From Lewinella sp. LCG006 (lineage in GTDB: Bacteria > Bacteroidota > Bacteroidia > Chitinophagales > Saprospiraceae): a DNA stretch of 64,000 nt. Position 1 is the first letter of the stretch, and the number at the start of each line of letters is the position of its first letter. Position numbers and translations under genes: made by a program. The notes under the pieces are model-generated. The model made no database searches, was not told the origin of the DNA, and worked only from the letters and a program-made list of their open reading frames with translations. This document shows, piece after piece, positions 16,692 to 25,720 of this stretch. Where the stretch lies: contig NZ_CP160680.1 in the NCBI RefSeq assembly GCF_040784935.1, forward strand, positions 3,628,501 to 3,692,500. The letters run 5' to 3'.

Positions 16692-16735
16692 CAGTCCTTT
16701 TGGCAAAAATGCCTGCGGAGTTAAATGTAACTTTA
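16692..16735 (+). promoter_or_regulatory. promoter with conserved 13-bp box, precursor 4
   Basis: Box CAGTCCTTTTGGC (16692-16704), 23 bases, then TAACTTTA (16728-16735). The box and distance match those at precursors 1 and 3, but the internal TTTTG -33 element is absent (AAAAATG instead), so the box itself may be what is conserved for a regulator. Confidence 0.65.
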
Positions 16736-16787
16736 AACTGTTTATAGAATAGTAATAGCGCGAGTAGAATATTAAATATATAGCAAT

Positions 16788-17141
16788 ATGCATTTAGATA
16801 GCGTACAAGAAACCCTCCACCGGGTTATTGCTGAAGCCTGGGCGAACCCTGTTTTCAAACAACAGCTCATCGACGATCCGGTAGCAGCAATCAAAGCACT
16901 CACTGGCCGGGAGGTTCAGTTGCCGCCTGGTAAAACCCTGAGTGTGTTCGATCAGAGCGACAACAATATGATTTGCCTCAATATTCCACCTCCACCTGGG
17001 GTAAATGATAAAGAACTCACCGAACACCAGCTGGAAATCGTAGCTGGTGGAGGTATCTTTTTAACAGGCCTGGCCATTGACTGGAAAGGGATTTTTACCA
17101 ACAACCTCGTTTCCTATCCAGCCCAACATTACAAAAATTAA
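16788..17141 (+). CDS. NHLP-leader peptide precursor 4
   Basis: 117 residues. Leader 1-88: DPVAAIKALTG, LPPGKTLSVFDQSD, LNIPPPPG, KELTEHQLEIVAGG; a third Gly follows at 89, so cleavage could be after Gly88 or Gly89. Core of about 29 residues: GIFLTGLAIDWKGIFTNNLV then SYPAQHYKN, without Cys. The aromatic tail resembles that of precursor 2. The gene is 28 bases ahead of the cyclic-nucleotide-binding-like gene, so its promoter may also drive the export genes downstream. Confidence 0.9.
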   Translation: MHLDSVQETLHRVIAEAWANPVFKQQLIDDPVAAIKALTGREVQLPPGKTLSVFDQSDNNMICLNIPPPPGVNDKELTEHQLEIVAGGGIFLTGLAIDWKGIFTNNLVSYPAQHYKN

Positions 17142-17169
17142 ATAATAGAAATAATAAAAGCTATCCATC

Positions 17170-17694
17170 ATGAAAAGAGTATTATTCGTACTGGGCCATC
17201 TCAGTGATTCTGACATCGAATGGATGATCGAGAATGGCACTAAGAACAATTATTACGAAGGCCAGCACCTCGTAACCCAAGGAGAATCCATTGAACATAT
17301 CCACATCGTACTGTCAGGTCACTTGCGAATATTCAGTGAAGATCGCCCCGAGTTAGATATTGCCCAAATCGGTTCTGGTGAGATCATCGGCGAGATGTCA
17401 TTCCTCGACGAGCGTCCACCTTCCGTATCTGTCGTAGCCATCGAAGACTGTAGCGTTTACAGTATTTCTCTCGAACGCATGAAACAATATATGGAAGTGA
17501 ATACCCGCTTTGCGGCTCGCTTCTACTACTCTATCAGCCTATTTCTGTCGGATCGCCTGCGGAAGACCACCAGCCGCCTCGGCTACGGTTCAGTTGAAGA
17601 CGATATCGATGAAATCAATCTGAACGTCCTGAACCAGGTGGGTAAAGCTGGTTCCCGTTTTACTCGTATGCTCAACCGCTTTGCCGAAAGCTAA
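17170..17694 (+). CDS. cyclic nucleotide-binding domain protein, no DNA-binding domain
   Basis: 174 residues. Residues about 25-120 form a CRP-type beta-roll: YEGQHLVTQGES, HIHIVLSGHLRIF, GSGEIIGEMSFLDERPPSVSV. In the phosphate-binding cassette Gly74-Glu75 are present but the position of the conserved Arg is Pro84, so ordinary cAMP binding is doubtful. No helix-turn-helix follows; the C-terminus is helical. Single-domain proteins of this type accompany NHLM export genes, and the 969-residue ABC protein here begins with a similar roll. It lies 28 bases after precursor 4 and 12 bases before the TolC gene. Role probably in export or its control, by context. Confidence 0.85.
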   Translation: MKRVLFVLGHLSDSDIEWMIENGTKNNYYEGQHLVTQGESIEHIHIVLSGHLRIFSEDRPELDIAQIGSGEIIGEMSFLDERPPSVSVVAIEDCSVYSISLERMKQYMEVNTRFAARFYYSISLFLSDRLRKTTSRLGYGSVEDDIDEINLNVLNQVGKAGSRFTRMLNRFAES

Positions 17695-17706
17695 AACCAG
17701 AAAGTT

Positions 17707-19272
17707 ATGTGGACTAAATATATACTCTTCCTGGGCATTTTCTGTCTGGGGAACAGCTACACAATAGCCCAGAATGAGGCCGTCACCTGCGATCTGCTCC
17801 ATCTCTATCAGCTCACTTTGGCAAACAGTCCCACTGTACAAAGGCAGGAGATTCGGAACCAAATCGTGAAAACCGGAAAACAAACCGCTCGTAGTCAGTT
17901 TGATTACCAGTTGGTATCAGATGTATCACTGAGCAGGTCGAGCTACAATTTTTATGAAGCTGATCCCCTCCGGGCACTGATTGGCAACACGATGAATACA
18001 AACAATTTTTCCCTTTCTACTGGTGTCCAGCGTACTTTCCGTACGGGTACCACAGCCAATGTAGGATTGCAATACCAACGTGTTTCCGATAGTAACCCCA
18101 TCAATGGCTTCAGTGAAACAATCGGTGCTTTCATTCCTGACAATACTACTACTACTAGCCTTTCAATCACGCAGCCCTTGTTAAGGGGCCGGGGTCGGGA
18201 TATTGTGACGGCCAACGAAGAAGTCGCCGAACTTAATTTGGCTCAACAGCAGCAGAATGCTCATTTCGTGATTTCCGGCCAAGTACTGACCACGGTTAAT
18301 GCCTACTGGCAATATTTCAGTGCAACCGAGTCACTGAAAATCTACCAAGACAATGAAGAACGGGTAATGGCGGTACTAGACATGACTAAAGAACTGGTGA
18401 ATGCCGATAAAAAACCCGCCGGTGACCTTACGCAAATTCAAGCTGACGTGCTCGATAAAGAACGGCAAACGATCCTGGCAGCGCAGAATGTATATTCCGC
18501 TCAGCAAAACCTGGGACGCAGTATCGGGCTGGAAACCAGCGAAAGCCAAGAGATCGGTTTGCCATTGAGTAATTTTCCGCGCTTAGACGAAGGACAGGAA
18601 GTTCCTTCCTTGGAAAGTTTGCTTACCCTGGCACGTGCCCACCGTGCCGATCTCAAAGCCCTGGAGAAATCACTAGAAGTCCAGCAACTTCAGGTACGTG
18701 TAGCGGAAAATAATATTAAGCAACAGCTCAACCTCCGTGCTTTCTCCAGCTATGGCGGTGCGGCCATGGGCAATGGTGTTGATCGCTTTCTTACTGCTCT
18801 GGGCAACTATGAAGGCCGGAATTATCAGATAGGAGTAGGCATGGAATACATCTTCCCTATCAATAACAACCAGGCGGAGGCTGCTTTGCTGAACGCTCAG
18901 CTCACTTATGCTGATCAGGAAACCTACCAGAAGGATCAGATTCGAAATATTGAACTCAATGTCAGTATTGCCTACAATAATTACCTCAATAGCATCGACG
19001 CTTTGAAAAAGTCGAGTGAATCCCTGGCTTATTATGAGGAGGTTTTTACCAACGAGCAATATAAATTTCAGAATGGACTAACTACCCTGCTGAATCTGAT
19101 TCTGTTGCAAGAGCGGCTCACGTTTGCCCAACTAGATTATATCAAAAGCCAGCAACAATACGCAATGGCAATCAGTAATCTACGCTACGAGACGGGTACA
19201 CTTTATCCCTCTGATGCTCCGGTGGGCTTTGATGAAGAGGTCTTCTATACGCTACCGGGAACAAAATATTAA
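17707..19272 (+). CDS. TolC family outer-membrane efflux protein
   Basis: 521 residues: signal peptide (YILFLGIFCLGNSYTIAQ), then the two-fold TolC pattern of long amphipathic helices and strand pairs. Typical features are SITQPLLRGRGRDIV, LNLAQQQQNAHFVIS, LARAHRADLKALEKSLE and, in the second half, VSIAYNNYLNSIDALKKS plus FTNEQYKFQNGLTTLLNLI. It should form the trimeric outer-membrane channel for the HlyD/ABC exporter encoded next. The gene is in a tight array: 12 bases after the previous gene and 28 before the HlyD gene. Confidence 0.92.
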   Translation: MWTKYILFLGIFCLGNSYTIAQNEAVTCDLLHLYQLTLANSPTVQRQEIRNQIVKTGKQTARSQFDYQLVSDVSLSRSSYNFYEADPLRALIGNTMNTNNFSLSTGVQRTFRTGTTANVGLQYQRVSDSNPINGFSETIGAFIPDNTTTTSLSITQPLLRGRGRDIVTANEEVAELNLAQQQQNAHFVISGQVLTTVNAYWQYFSATESLKIYQDNEERVMAVLDMTKELVNADKKPAGDLTQIQADVLDKERQTILAAQNVYSAQQNLGRSIGLETSESQEIGLPLSNFPRLDEGQEVPSLESLLTLARAHRADLKALEKSLEVQQLQVRVAENNIKQQLNLRAFSSYGGAAMGNGVDRFLTALGNYEGRNYQIGVGMEYIFPINNNQAEAALLNAQLTYADQETYQKDQIRNIELNVSIAYNNYLNSIDALKKSSESLAYYEEVFTNEQYKFQNGLTTLLNLILLQERLTFAQLDYIKSQQQYAMAISNLRYETGTLYPSDAPVGFDEEVFYTLPGTKY

Positions 19273-19300
19273 ATTATAAATCTAGAAAAAATATATAGCT

Positions 19301-20569
19301 ATGGCTGCTCCCAGCTTTTTCCGAAAATCTGCCCTGGAAAAACTCTCCACACCCGAGAAGTTGGACCAATTGATCAAAGTGACCAGCCCACGGGCATGGA
19401 TCGCCCTGCTCACCATCGTCATCGCGCTAGTGACGGCACTTAGTTGGGGTTTTATGGGGCGGGTAAAAACTAAAATCAATACTGCCGGCATCCTGCTTGG
19501 TGGGGAAGTATACGATGTCGTATCCACCACGCAAGGTCAACTGCTTGAGTTGGACATTGAAGTCGGCGAACAAGTTGCTAAAGGCGACATCATCGCTACC
19601 ATCGACCAACCTGAACTGCTCCAGCAAGTCCAGGCTGCGGAAGCTTCCTTGGTGGAGCGCCGCTATGAATTAGAGCAGCTACAAGTCTATGGTTCCAAAG
19701 ATGCTCAAATCCAGGGCGATCTGCTGGAACAAAGCCGGCGCAGCATACAGCAACAGATTCGTACCACAGAGAAGAACATCGTTTTCTTGAAACAACAACT
19801 CGCCACTGAACGCGAACTGCTGGAGAAAGGCCTTATTACCAAACCACAGGTCGTGGGTAGCGAGCAGGCGGTAGAAAACGCCCAGAACCAGATCGAAGGC
19901 CTTAAGGCCCAGTTGGTGCAAATGACTTCGCAAGCCCTGAATGCAGGGTTCAATCAACAGCAGCAACTTACAGTCGTACAACAGCGTATCGCACAGGAAG
20001 AGCTACGGCTGGAACAACTTCGCGAACAGTACGAAACCAAATCGGCGATCCGCAGCCCCCACGATGGGGAGGTCGTAGAGGTGCTCTCCACCAGCGGCGA
20101 AATGGTGGGCTTGGGAACACCCCTCTTCAAACTTAAAAACGACTTAGCCATCGCTGAAAATGGCAACATCCGGGGTATTCTCTATGTGCCCTCGCAAGAC
20201 GGCAAAAAGATCAAGGTAGGCATGGAAGCCCTCGTTGTACCCGCTACGGTGAAGCCACAGGAACACGGCTATATGAAGGCGAAAGTGACTTACGTATCTG
20301 CCTTCCCCGTCACACAGCAAGGGATGATGACTTCCATGAAAAATGATCAGTTGGTTAACAATATGCTGCGTATGGGAGCTCCCTACGAGGTGTACGTAGA
20401 GTTCGAGAAAAATCCTCAAGCTTATAGTGGCTATGAATGGACTTCGGCCAAGGGCCCCGAGATCACCATCAATGCAGGCACCTCTTGTAGCGGAAAGATC
20501 ACCGTCAAGCAGGAGCCACCCATTGCCATGGTCGTACCGGCATTGAAGAAGTTTTTCGACCTGTATTAA
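19301..20569 (+). CDS. HlyD-type periplasmic adaptor (NHLM bacteriocin system secretion protein)
   Basis: 422 residues. One membrane helix near the N-terminus (about 30-48, WIALLTIVIALVTALSWGF), a lipoyl half motif (VSTTQGQLLELDIEVGEQVAKGDIIATI), a long coiled-coil hairpin rich in Gln and Glu (about 105-235), the second lipoyl half (SAIRSPHDGEVVEVLSTSGEMVGLG) and a beta-barrel end. It links the inner-membrane ABC proteins to TolC. The N-terminal FFRKSALEKLSTPEKLDQLI opening before the helix is characteristic of the NHLM subtype. 27 bases separate it from the C39 ABC gene. Confidence 0.92.
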   Translation: MAAPSFFRKSALEKLSTPEKLDQLIKVTSPRAWIALLTIVIALVTALSWGFMGRVKTKINTAGILLGGEVYDVVSTTQGQLLELDIEVGEQVAKGDIIATIDQPELLQQVQAAEASLVERRYELEQLQVYGSKDAQIQGDLLEQSRRSIQQQIRTTEKNIVFLKQQLATERELLEKGLITKPQVVGSEQAVENAQNQIEGLKAQLVQMTSQALNAGFNQQQQLTVVQQRIAQEELRLEQLREQYETKSAIRSPHDGEVVEVLSTSGEMVGLGTPLFKLKNDLAIAENGNIRGILYVPSQDGKKIKVGMEALVVPATVKPQEHGYMKAKVTYVSAFPVTQQGMMTSMKNDQLVNNMLRMGAPYEVYVEFEKNPQAYSGYEWTSAKGPEITINAGTSCSGKITVKQEPPIAMVVPALKKFFDLY

Positions 20570-20596
20570 TCTAGCTAATCCTTAAAAGTTAAAACC

Positions 20597-22798
20597 ATGT
20601 TTACAGCAATCGCAAAATTGCAAAAGGAGAAGGCTCAGCCCATTGTAGCCACCCGGGTAAAAACGCCTACTGTCCTCCAAATGGAAGCCGTAGAGTGCGG
20701 AGCAGCTGCGCTTGCCATTATCCTGGGCTACTTCGGGCGCAATGTACCACTGGAGAAGCTTAGGGTAGCCTGTGGTGTATCTCGAGACGGCCTCAAGGCG
20801 ACCAACCTCATGAAGGGGGCTCGTACTTATGACCTACACGCTAAGGGGTACGCTAAATCTATTGATAAATTGAAGATGATGAAGATGCCAGTCATCATTT
20901 TCTGGAACTTCAATCACTTTCTGGTGTTGGAGGGATTCACCAAAGATCGCGTCTATCTCAGCGATCCGGCTCAGGGGCGTTATCACGTCACTCATCAGGA
21001 ATTCGACGACTCTTTCACCGGTGTGGTGATCGACTTGCAGCCTAATGAAAATTTCGTAAAAGGCAACGAAAAAAAAGGCCTGTTTTCGGCCCTCTCTTCG
21101 CGAATTTCCAACTCGAGGCTGAGCCTGGTTTTTATCATTCTCACCAGTCTTTTTCTTGTAATTCCAGGGTTGATCATTCCTTCTTTTACTAAAATTTTCA
21201 TCGATCAATTCCTGATAAATAACCGCGCCAGCTTTGTGATGCCCTTGTTGTTGGCTATGGGAGGTGTGTTTGTGATCAATGCCGCGTTGGTGTTTATTCA
21301 ACAGTATTATCTGCTCCGATTGGAAACCAAACTGGCGTTGGCCACATCCAGCAAGTTCCTCTGGCATATCTTGCATCTGCCCAGTGCCTTCTTCACCCAA
21401 CGGAGTGCAGGAGAGATAGGTAACCGCGTTGCCCTCAACGATAAAATAGCCCGGTTGCTTAGCGGTGACTTGGCCAACGCAGCTCTCAACGTGATTGTGG
21501 TGTTATTTTATGCTATGCTGATGTTTAGTTACGATGTCTTGCTTACTTCTATTGGGATCATCGTAGCAGCCCTCAACGTCATTGCCTTGCAACTGGTTTC
21601 ACGGGCTCGTAAAGACAGTAATCGACGACTGGTTACCGAAAACGGTAAGCTCATGGGCACCACTGTCTCGGGTATCAGCATGATCGAAACGCTGAAGGCC
21701 AGTGGCCGCGAAAGCGATTTCTTTACCACTTGGGCAGGACATTTGGCTAAAGTGATGAACGTTCAGCAAAATCTCGGCTGGCTATCGCTACGCCTAAACG
21801 TCATTCCTCCTTTTCTTTTAGCGCTCAATACAACTATCGTTATGGGGGTAGGAGCCTTGCGCGTAATGGATGGCGATATGACACTGGGCATGCTCGTAGC
21901 TTTCCTGTACCTAATGAACAACTTCATCCGTCCGGTTAATCAACTTGTTGCCGTAGGGAGCACTTTGCAGGAAACGGAAGGAGATATGAACTGCATTGAT
22001 GACGTGCTCAACTACGAAGTCTCCGAAGAATTTAGCCGCCCTTCTGCCCAGCTTCCAGAGGGACAAGAAATGCACAAGCTGACGGGTTCCCTCGAACTCA
22101 AAAATATTAAGTTTGGTTATACCCACGCTCTGCCCTGCCTGATCGAGGATTTTAGTATTAAGCTAGAACCGGGCAGCCGAGTAGCACTCGTGGGTGGATC
22201 AGGCAGCGGAAAGTCAACCGTAGCTCGCTTGGTGGCTGGTCTTTATGATCCTTGGGAGGGTGAAATCCTGTTCGACGGAAAACCTCGTAATGAATTACCT
22301 AGGCAGATGCTCAACGCATCAATGGCAGTCATCGACCAGGATGTGATGATGTTCCATGGTACCATCCGCGAGAATATCGCTTTCTGGGATGATACTATCC
22401 CCGAGCACGATATCGTACAGGCAGCCAAGGATGCCATGATCCATGAAGTGATCGCTGCCCGAGCCGGTGGCTACGACAGCATCGTTGCTGAGAAAGGAAC
22501 CAACTTCAGCGGTGGTCAACGCCAACGGATGGAGATCGCCCGCTCACTAGTCCTTAATCCTTCCATTCTGGTGATGGATGAAGCGACCAGCGCCCTTGAT
22601 CCGAAATCCGAAAAAATTATAATGGACAATGTACGCAAGCGCGGCTGTACTTGCCTTATCGTAGCGCATCGCCTAAGTACTATCCGGGATTGTGATGAGA
22701 TCATCGTCATGAAGTTCGGAAAAATTGCAGAACGCGGCACCCACGAAGAACTTGTTGCCAAGCAAGGACTTTATGCCGAATTAATCAGCTCCAAATAA
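20597..22798 (+). CDS. NHLM-type peptidase-containing ABC exporter (C39)
   Basis: 733 residues in three parts. The N-terminal C39 peptidase has Cys34 in VLQMEAVECGAAALA, His107 in WNFNHFLVLEGF and Asp123 in LSDPAQGR, a complete catalytic set for cutting after the GG of the leaders. A membrane domain with about six helices spans roughly 165-440. The ATPase has Walker A (VGGSGSGKST, about 531-540), signature NFSGGQRQR (about 637) and Walker B (ILVMDEATSALD, about 656). It should remove the leader and export the core peptide. The dimer partner may be itself or the next gene's product, eight bases downstream. Confidence 0.95.
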   Translation: MFTAIAKLQKEKAQPIVATRVKTPTVLQMEAVECGAAALAIILGYFGRNVPLEKLRVACGVSRDGLKATNLMKGARTYDLHAKGYAKSIDKLKMMKMPVIIFWNFNHFLVLEGFTKDRVYLSDPAQGRYHVTHQEFDDSFTGVVIDLQPNENFVKGNEKKGLFSALSSRISNSRLSLVFIILTSLFLVIPGLIIPSFTKIFIDQFLINNRASFVMPLLLAMGGVFVINAALVFIQQYYLLRLETKLALATSSKFLWHILHLPSAFFTQRSAGEIGNRVALNDKIARLLSGDLANAALNVIVVLFYAMLMFSYDVLLTSIGIIVAALNVIALQLVSRARKDSNRRLVTENGKLMGTTVSGISMIETLKASGRESDFFTTWAGHLAKVMNVQQNLGWLSLRLNVIPPFLLALNTTIVMGVGALRVMDGDMTLGMLVAFLYLMNNFIRPVNQLVAVGSTLQETEGDMNCIDDVLNYEVSEEFSRPSAQLPEGQEMHKLTGSLELKNIKFGYTHALPCLIEDFSIKLEPGSRVALVGGSGSGKSTVARLVAGLYDPWEGEILFDGKPRNELPRQMLNASMAVIDQDVMMFHGTIRENIAFWDDTIPEHDIVQAAKDAMIHEVIAARAGGYDSIVAEKGTNFSGGQRQRMEIARSLVLNPSILVMDEATSALDPKSEKIIMDNVRKRGCTCLIVAHRLSTIRDCDEIIVMKFGKIAERGTHEELVAKQGLYAELISSK

Positions 22799-22806
22799 TC
22801 TAGATT

Positions 22807-25716
22807 ATGAAAATGAGACCTACAGAAGTACATTTAGGAGCTAGCAAGCCCTTCTTCCTTGCCAAGAACGACCACTGCTGGATGGTAGCTTCCGGCGAAG
22901 TCGAAATCTACTACGTCAAAACCGACGAAGCTGGTCAGCTGAAAAGTGCTCGCAACTATCTGTACACCGCTACTAGAGGAGATTTGCTTTTTTCACTGAA
23001 AACCGGTGCTGAATTCGATGACTTTTCCCTCATCGCCGTAAGTTCTGCCAGTAAGCTGATCGAAATCCACAAGTCGATTCTTGGCAGGGTAAACAAAGAC
23101 CAACTCAGTCCGAAAATCGCCAACTGGGTAAATGCATACGCTGCTTATATCCATCGGGAAAACAGTCCCAAAATATACCGCGATCTGGTCCGGTTAAACG
23201 AGACAATAGAACTCAAAGACAAGGAAACAGCCTATCCAGCGCGGGAACTCTACTGGGGCAAATTTCTCCAAGGCAAACTGCGTACTTTCGGCGACGAACA
23301 GAGCGAGATCACTGCGGAGGAGGCTGTTCAATTCTTCCTTCCCGTATCAAGCAAACTATGGATACAGGCGCTGGCACCGAAAACAAGTATCTCTTTACTC
23401 GATACCCGTCAACTGGTAGAAGATGAGATTAGTATGATGCTATCCATCCATCACCTACAGCGCTATTTCCTGCGGGAACTCAAATCACACTTCGCCGCCA
23501 AAGTTAATCTGGCTAGCCAGAGGATCGCAACGCGAGTAGCTTCCGACGAAGAAGCTATTGAGGGCAGCCTGTCTGGGCTCAGGTCCATCATATCGAATAA
23601 AGATGAGGCTGCTGCTTTTCATGATATCAGCACTACGAATGAGCTGCTGGCAGCCTGCCAGTTGATTGGTAAAGCCGCCAACTTCGAGTTCATTGAGCCG
23701 GGCTATATCCGCGATTACGAACACAACCTCACTGGGCAACTATCGGCCATCGCGCAGGCTTCCAATGTGCGAACCCGTAAAGTAATTCTGCGCGGTGACT
23801 GGTGGAAAGACGAGAACGGTCATTTGCTGGCTTTTACCCGTGAAGAGAAAACGCCGGTGGCACTGATACAGACCGCACCCGGACAGTATCATATCCAGCA
23901 TACTGGCGACCGAACGAGCCAACCCGTCACCGAAGAAATAGCCCATACGCTCGATCCCTTGGCGTATATGTTCCTCTATTCCTTCTCGGAGAAGATGACT
24001 TCCATAAAAAAGATCGGACGCTTTGCGATCAAGGGGTTGCGAACCGATGCGGTTTATATCATTGCGGCGGCTCTGGCGGGTAGTCTGATCGGTCTACTGA
24101 CCCCAGTGCTATCGGGTATCCTTTTCGATGATGTGATTCCGCAGGCCGACCGTAGCTTCCTCTGGGAAGTATTTGCTATCATGCTGGTTATCGCCGTGGT
24201 CAAGTCGCTGCTAGAGGTCGTAAAGGGTATTCTATTGTTGCGTGTGGAAACGCAGTCAAACATCAGCGTACAAGCAGGCCTAATGGATCACCTGTTGCGC
24301 TTGCCAGTCACGTTCTTTCGGCGCTTTTCGGCAGGTGATCTGACAATGCGGGCCTTAGGGATCAATTCCATCCGCCAGATGTTGTCCAATACCGTACTTA
24401 CTGCTGTGCTAAGTGGTACTTTCTCCATTGTCAACTTGTTTCTGCTTTTTTATTACGATGCCAGCCTGGCCTGGGTAGGCGTAGGACTGGCCGTACTGGC
24501 TGTGGTGATCATCAGTGCATTGGGTTTTGCCAAACTGCGCTACGATCGACAGGTATCGGATCAGCAGGGAAGCATTCAGGGGTCTTTGTTCGAGTTCCTT
24601 TCGGGGATTAACAAGATTAGAATCACAGGTTCCGAGAAGCGGATATTTGCACTGTGGGCCAAAAAATTTGGTAGTTTCAAACAACTGGGCTTCAAATCCG
24701 GCAATTATCAGAATTTTGTGGAGGTCTTCAACGCTTCCTATCCTCTGATGACCAACATCTTTTTCTTCAGCTTCATCTTTGTGGCCCTGAATTCTGCTGA
24801 CAGTGCAAGCGGCTTGATCTCGGTAGGCGTTTTCATGGCTTTTCTGACGGCCTTCAACCAGTTTTTGCGCGACTGTCTGAGTATGAGCATGGGACTCATC
24901 TCTTCGCTCAATATTGTTCCGCTTTACGAACGGCTTAAGCCTATCCTGGAAGAAGAACCCGAGTCGGCCCTGGAAAATGGCGACCCTGGTGAGCTGTCTG
25001 GAGAGATCGAGTTCAACTCGGTGAATTTTCGCTACGACCCTGAACAGCCTCTGGTACTGAAAGACGTCTCTTTCAAGATCAAAGCCGGAGAAATGGTTGC
25101 TTTTGTTGGGCCTTCAGGCTCAGGTAAGTCAACCGTAATGCGCCTGTTGCTGGGTTTCGAGGAAGCTGAATCTGGCTCGGTTTACTACGATGGGCAAGCC
25201 TTTGATACGCTGAGCAAGGAACTAGTACGCCGCCAGCTGGGCGTAGTCCTGCAAAACGGCTCGCTGATGCCGGGAAGTATCTATAAAAATATTGTCGGGA
25301 GTACAGAGCTCACGCTCCAGGATGCAGAAGCCGCCGCTCGCATGGCTGGACTGGAAGAAGATATACAGCAAATGCCGATGGGAATGCATACCGTCATCAG
25401 TGAAGGAGGAAGTACTTTCTCAGGTGGGCAGCGTCAGCGCTTGATGATCGCTCGGGCGATTGTGAACAAGCCCCGCATCATGTATATGGACGAAGCGACG
25501 AGTGCGCTCGATAACCGTACTCAAAGTATCGTTTCCGAAAGCCTGGATCGTTTGCAGGCTACTCGGATTATCATTGCTCACCGCCTTAGTACGATCGTGA
25601 ATGCCGACCGCATCTTTGTGATGGATCAGGGGCAGATTGTAGAAGCAGGTACCTATGATGAATTGATGGAAAAGAACGGGCTGTTCTCTCATCTTGCTAA
25701 ACGCCAAATAGCTTAA
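22807..25716 (+). CDS. NHLM-type ABC transporter with N-terminal regulatory region
   Basis: 969 residues. The first ~420 residues are not peptidase: they start with a beta-roll-like stretch (WMVASGEVEIYYVKTDEAGQ, then TRGDLLFSLKTG) resembling a cyclic-nucleotide/cupin roll, followed by a helical section and a segment with GDWWKDENGHLLAFTRE, as in the second NHLM ABC family. A six-helix membrane domain (about 415-700) and an ATPase follow: Walker A VGPSGSGKST (about 766), signature TFSGGQRQR (about 870), Walker B IMYMDEATSALD (about 890). It is paired with the C39 exporter in NHLM loci. Only four bases separate it from the next gene. Confidence 0.93.
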   Translation: MKMRPTEVHLGASKPFFLAKNDHCWMVASGEVEIYYVKTDEAGQLKSARNYLYTATRGDLLFSLKTGAEFDDFSLIAVSSASKLIEIHKSILGRVNKDQLSPKIANWVNAYAAYIHRENSPKIYRDLVRLNETIELKDKETAYPARELYWGKFLQGKLRTFGDEQSEITAEEAVQFFLPVSSKLWIQALAPKTSISLLDTRQLVEDEISMMLSIHHLQRYFLRELKSHFAAKVNLASQRIATRVASDEEAIEGSLSGLRSIISNKDEAAAFHDISTTNELLAACQLIGKAANFEFIEPGYIRDYEHNLTGQLSAIAQASNVRTRKVILRGDWWKDENGHLLAFTREEKTPVALIQTAPGQYHIQHTGDRTSQPVTEEIAHTLDPLAYMFLYSFSEKMTSIKKIGRFAIKGLRTDAVYIIAAALAGSLIGLLTPVLSGILFDDVIPQADRSFLWEVFAIMLVIAVVKSLLEVVKGILLLRVETQSNISVQAGLMDHLLRLPVTFFRRFSAGDLTMRALGINSIRQMLSNTVLTAVLSGTFSIVNLFLLFYYDASLAWVGVGLAVLAVVIISALGFAKLRYDRQVSDQQGSIQGSLFEFLSGINKIRITGSEKRIFALWAKKFGSFKQLGFKSGNYQNFVEVFNASYPLMTNIFFFSFIFVALNSADSASGLISVGVFMAFLTAFNQFLRDCLSMSMGLISSLNIVPLYERLKPILEEEPESALENGDPGELSGEIEFNSVNFRYDPEQPLVLKDVSFKIKAGEMVAFVGPSGSGKSTVMRLLLGFEEAESGSVYYDGQAFDTLSKELVRRQLGVVLQNGSLMPGSIYKNIVGSTELTLQDAEAAARMAGLEEDIQQMPMGMHTVISEGGSTFSGGQRQRLMIARAIVNKPRIMYMDEATSALDNRTQSIVSESLDRLQATRIIIAHRLSTIVNADRIFVMDQGQIVEAGTYDELMEKNGLFSHLAKRQIA

Positions 25717-25720
25717 CAAC

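Larger units (their letters stand above)
16364..16787. other. intergenic region between precursors 3 and 4
   Basis: 424 bases with two stem-loops (16383-16413 and 16601-16659) and the promoter at 16692-16735. The stretch 16440-16600 is AT-rich and shows no coding frame or further precursor. Confidence 0.5.

Noticed and set aside
14534-17141. Nitrile hydratase alpha subunits
   Set aside because: The leaders resemble that family, but the metal-binding Cys cluster is absent and the VAGG end, short core and adjacent C39 exporter fit peptide precursors.
17170-17694. CRP/FNR transcription factor
   Set aside because: The beta-roll is present but no helix-turn-helix follows and the context is export.
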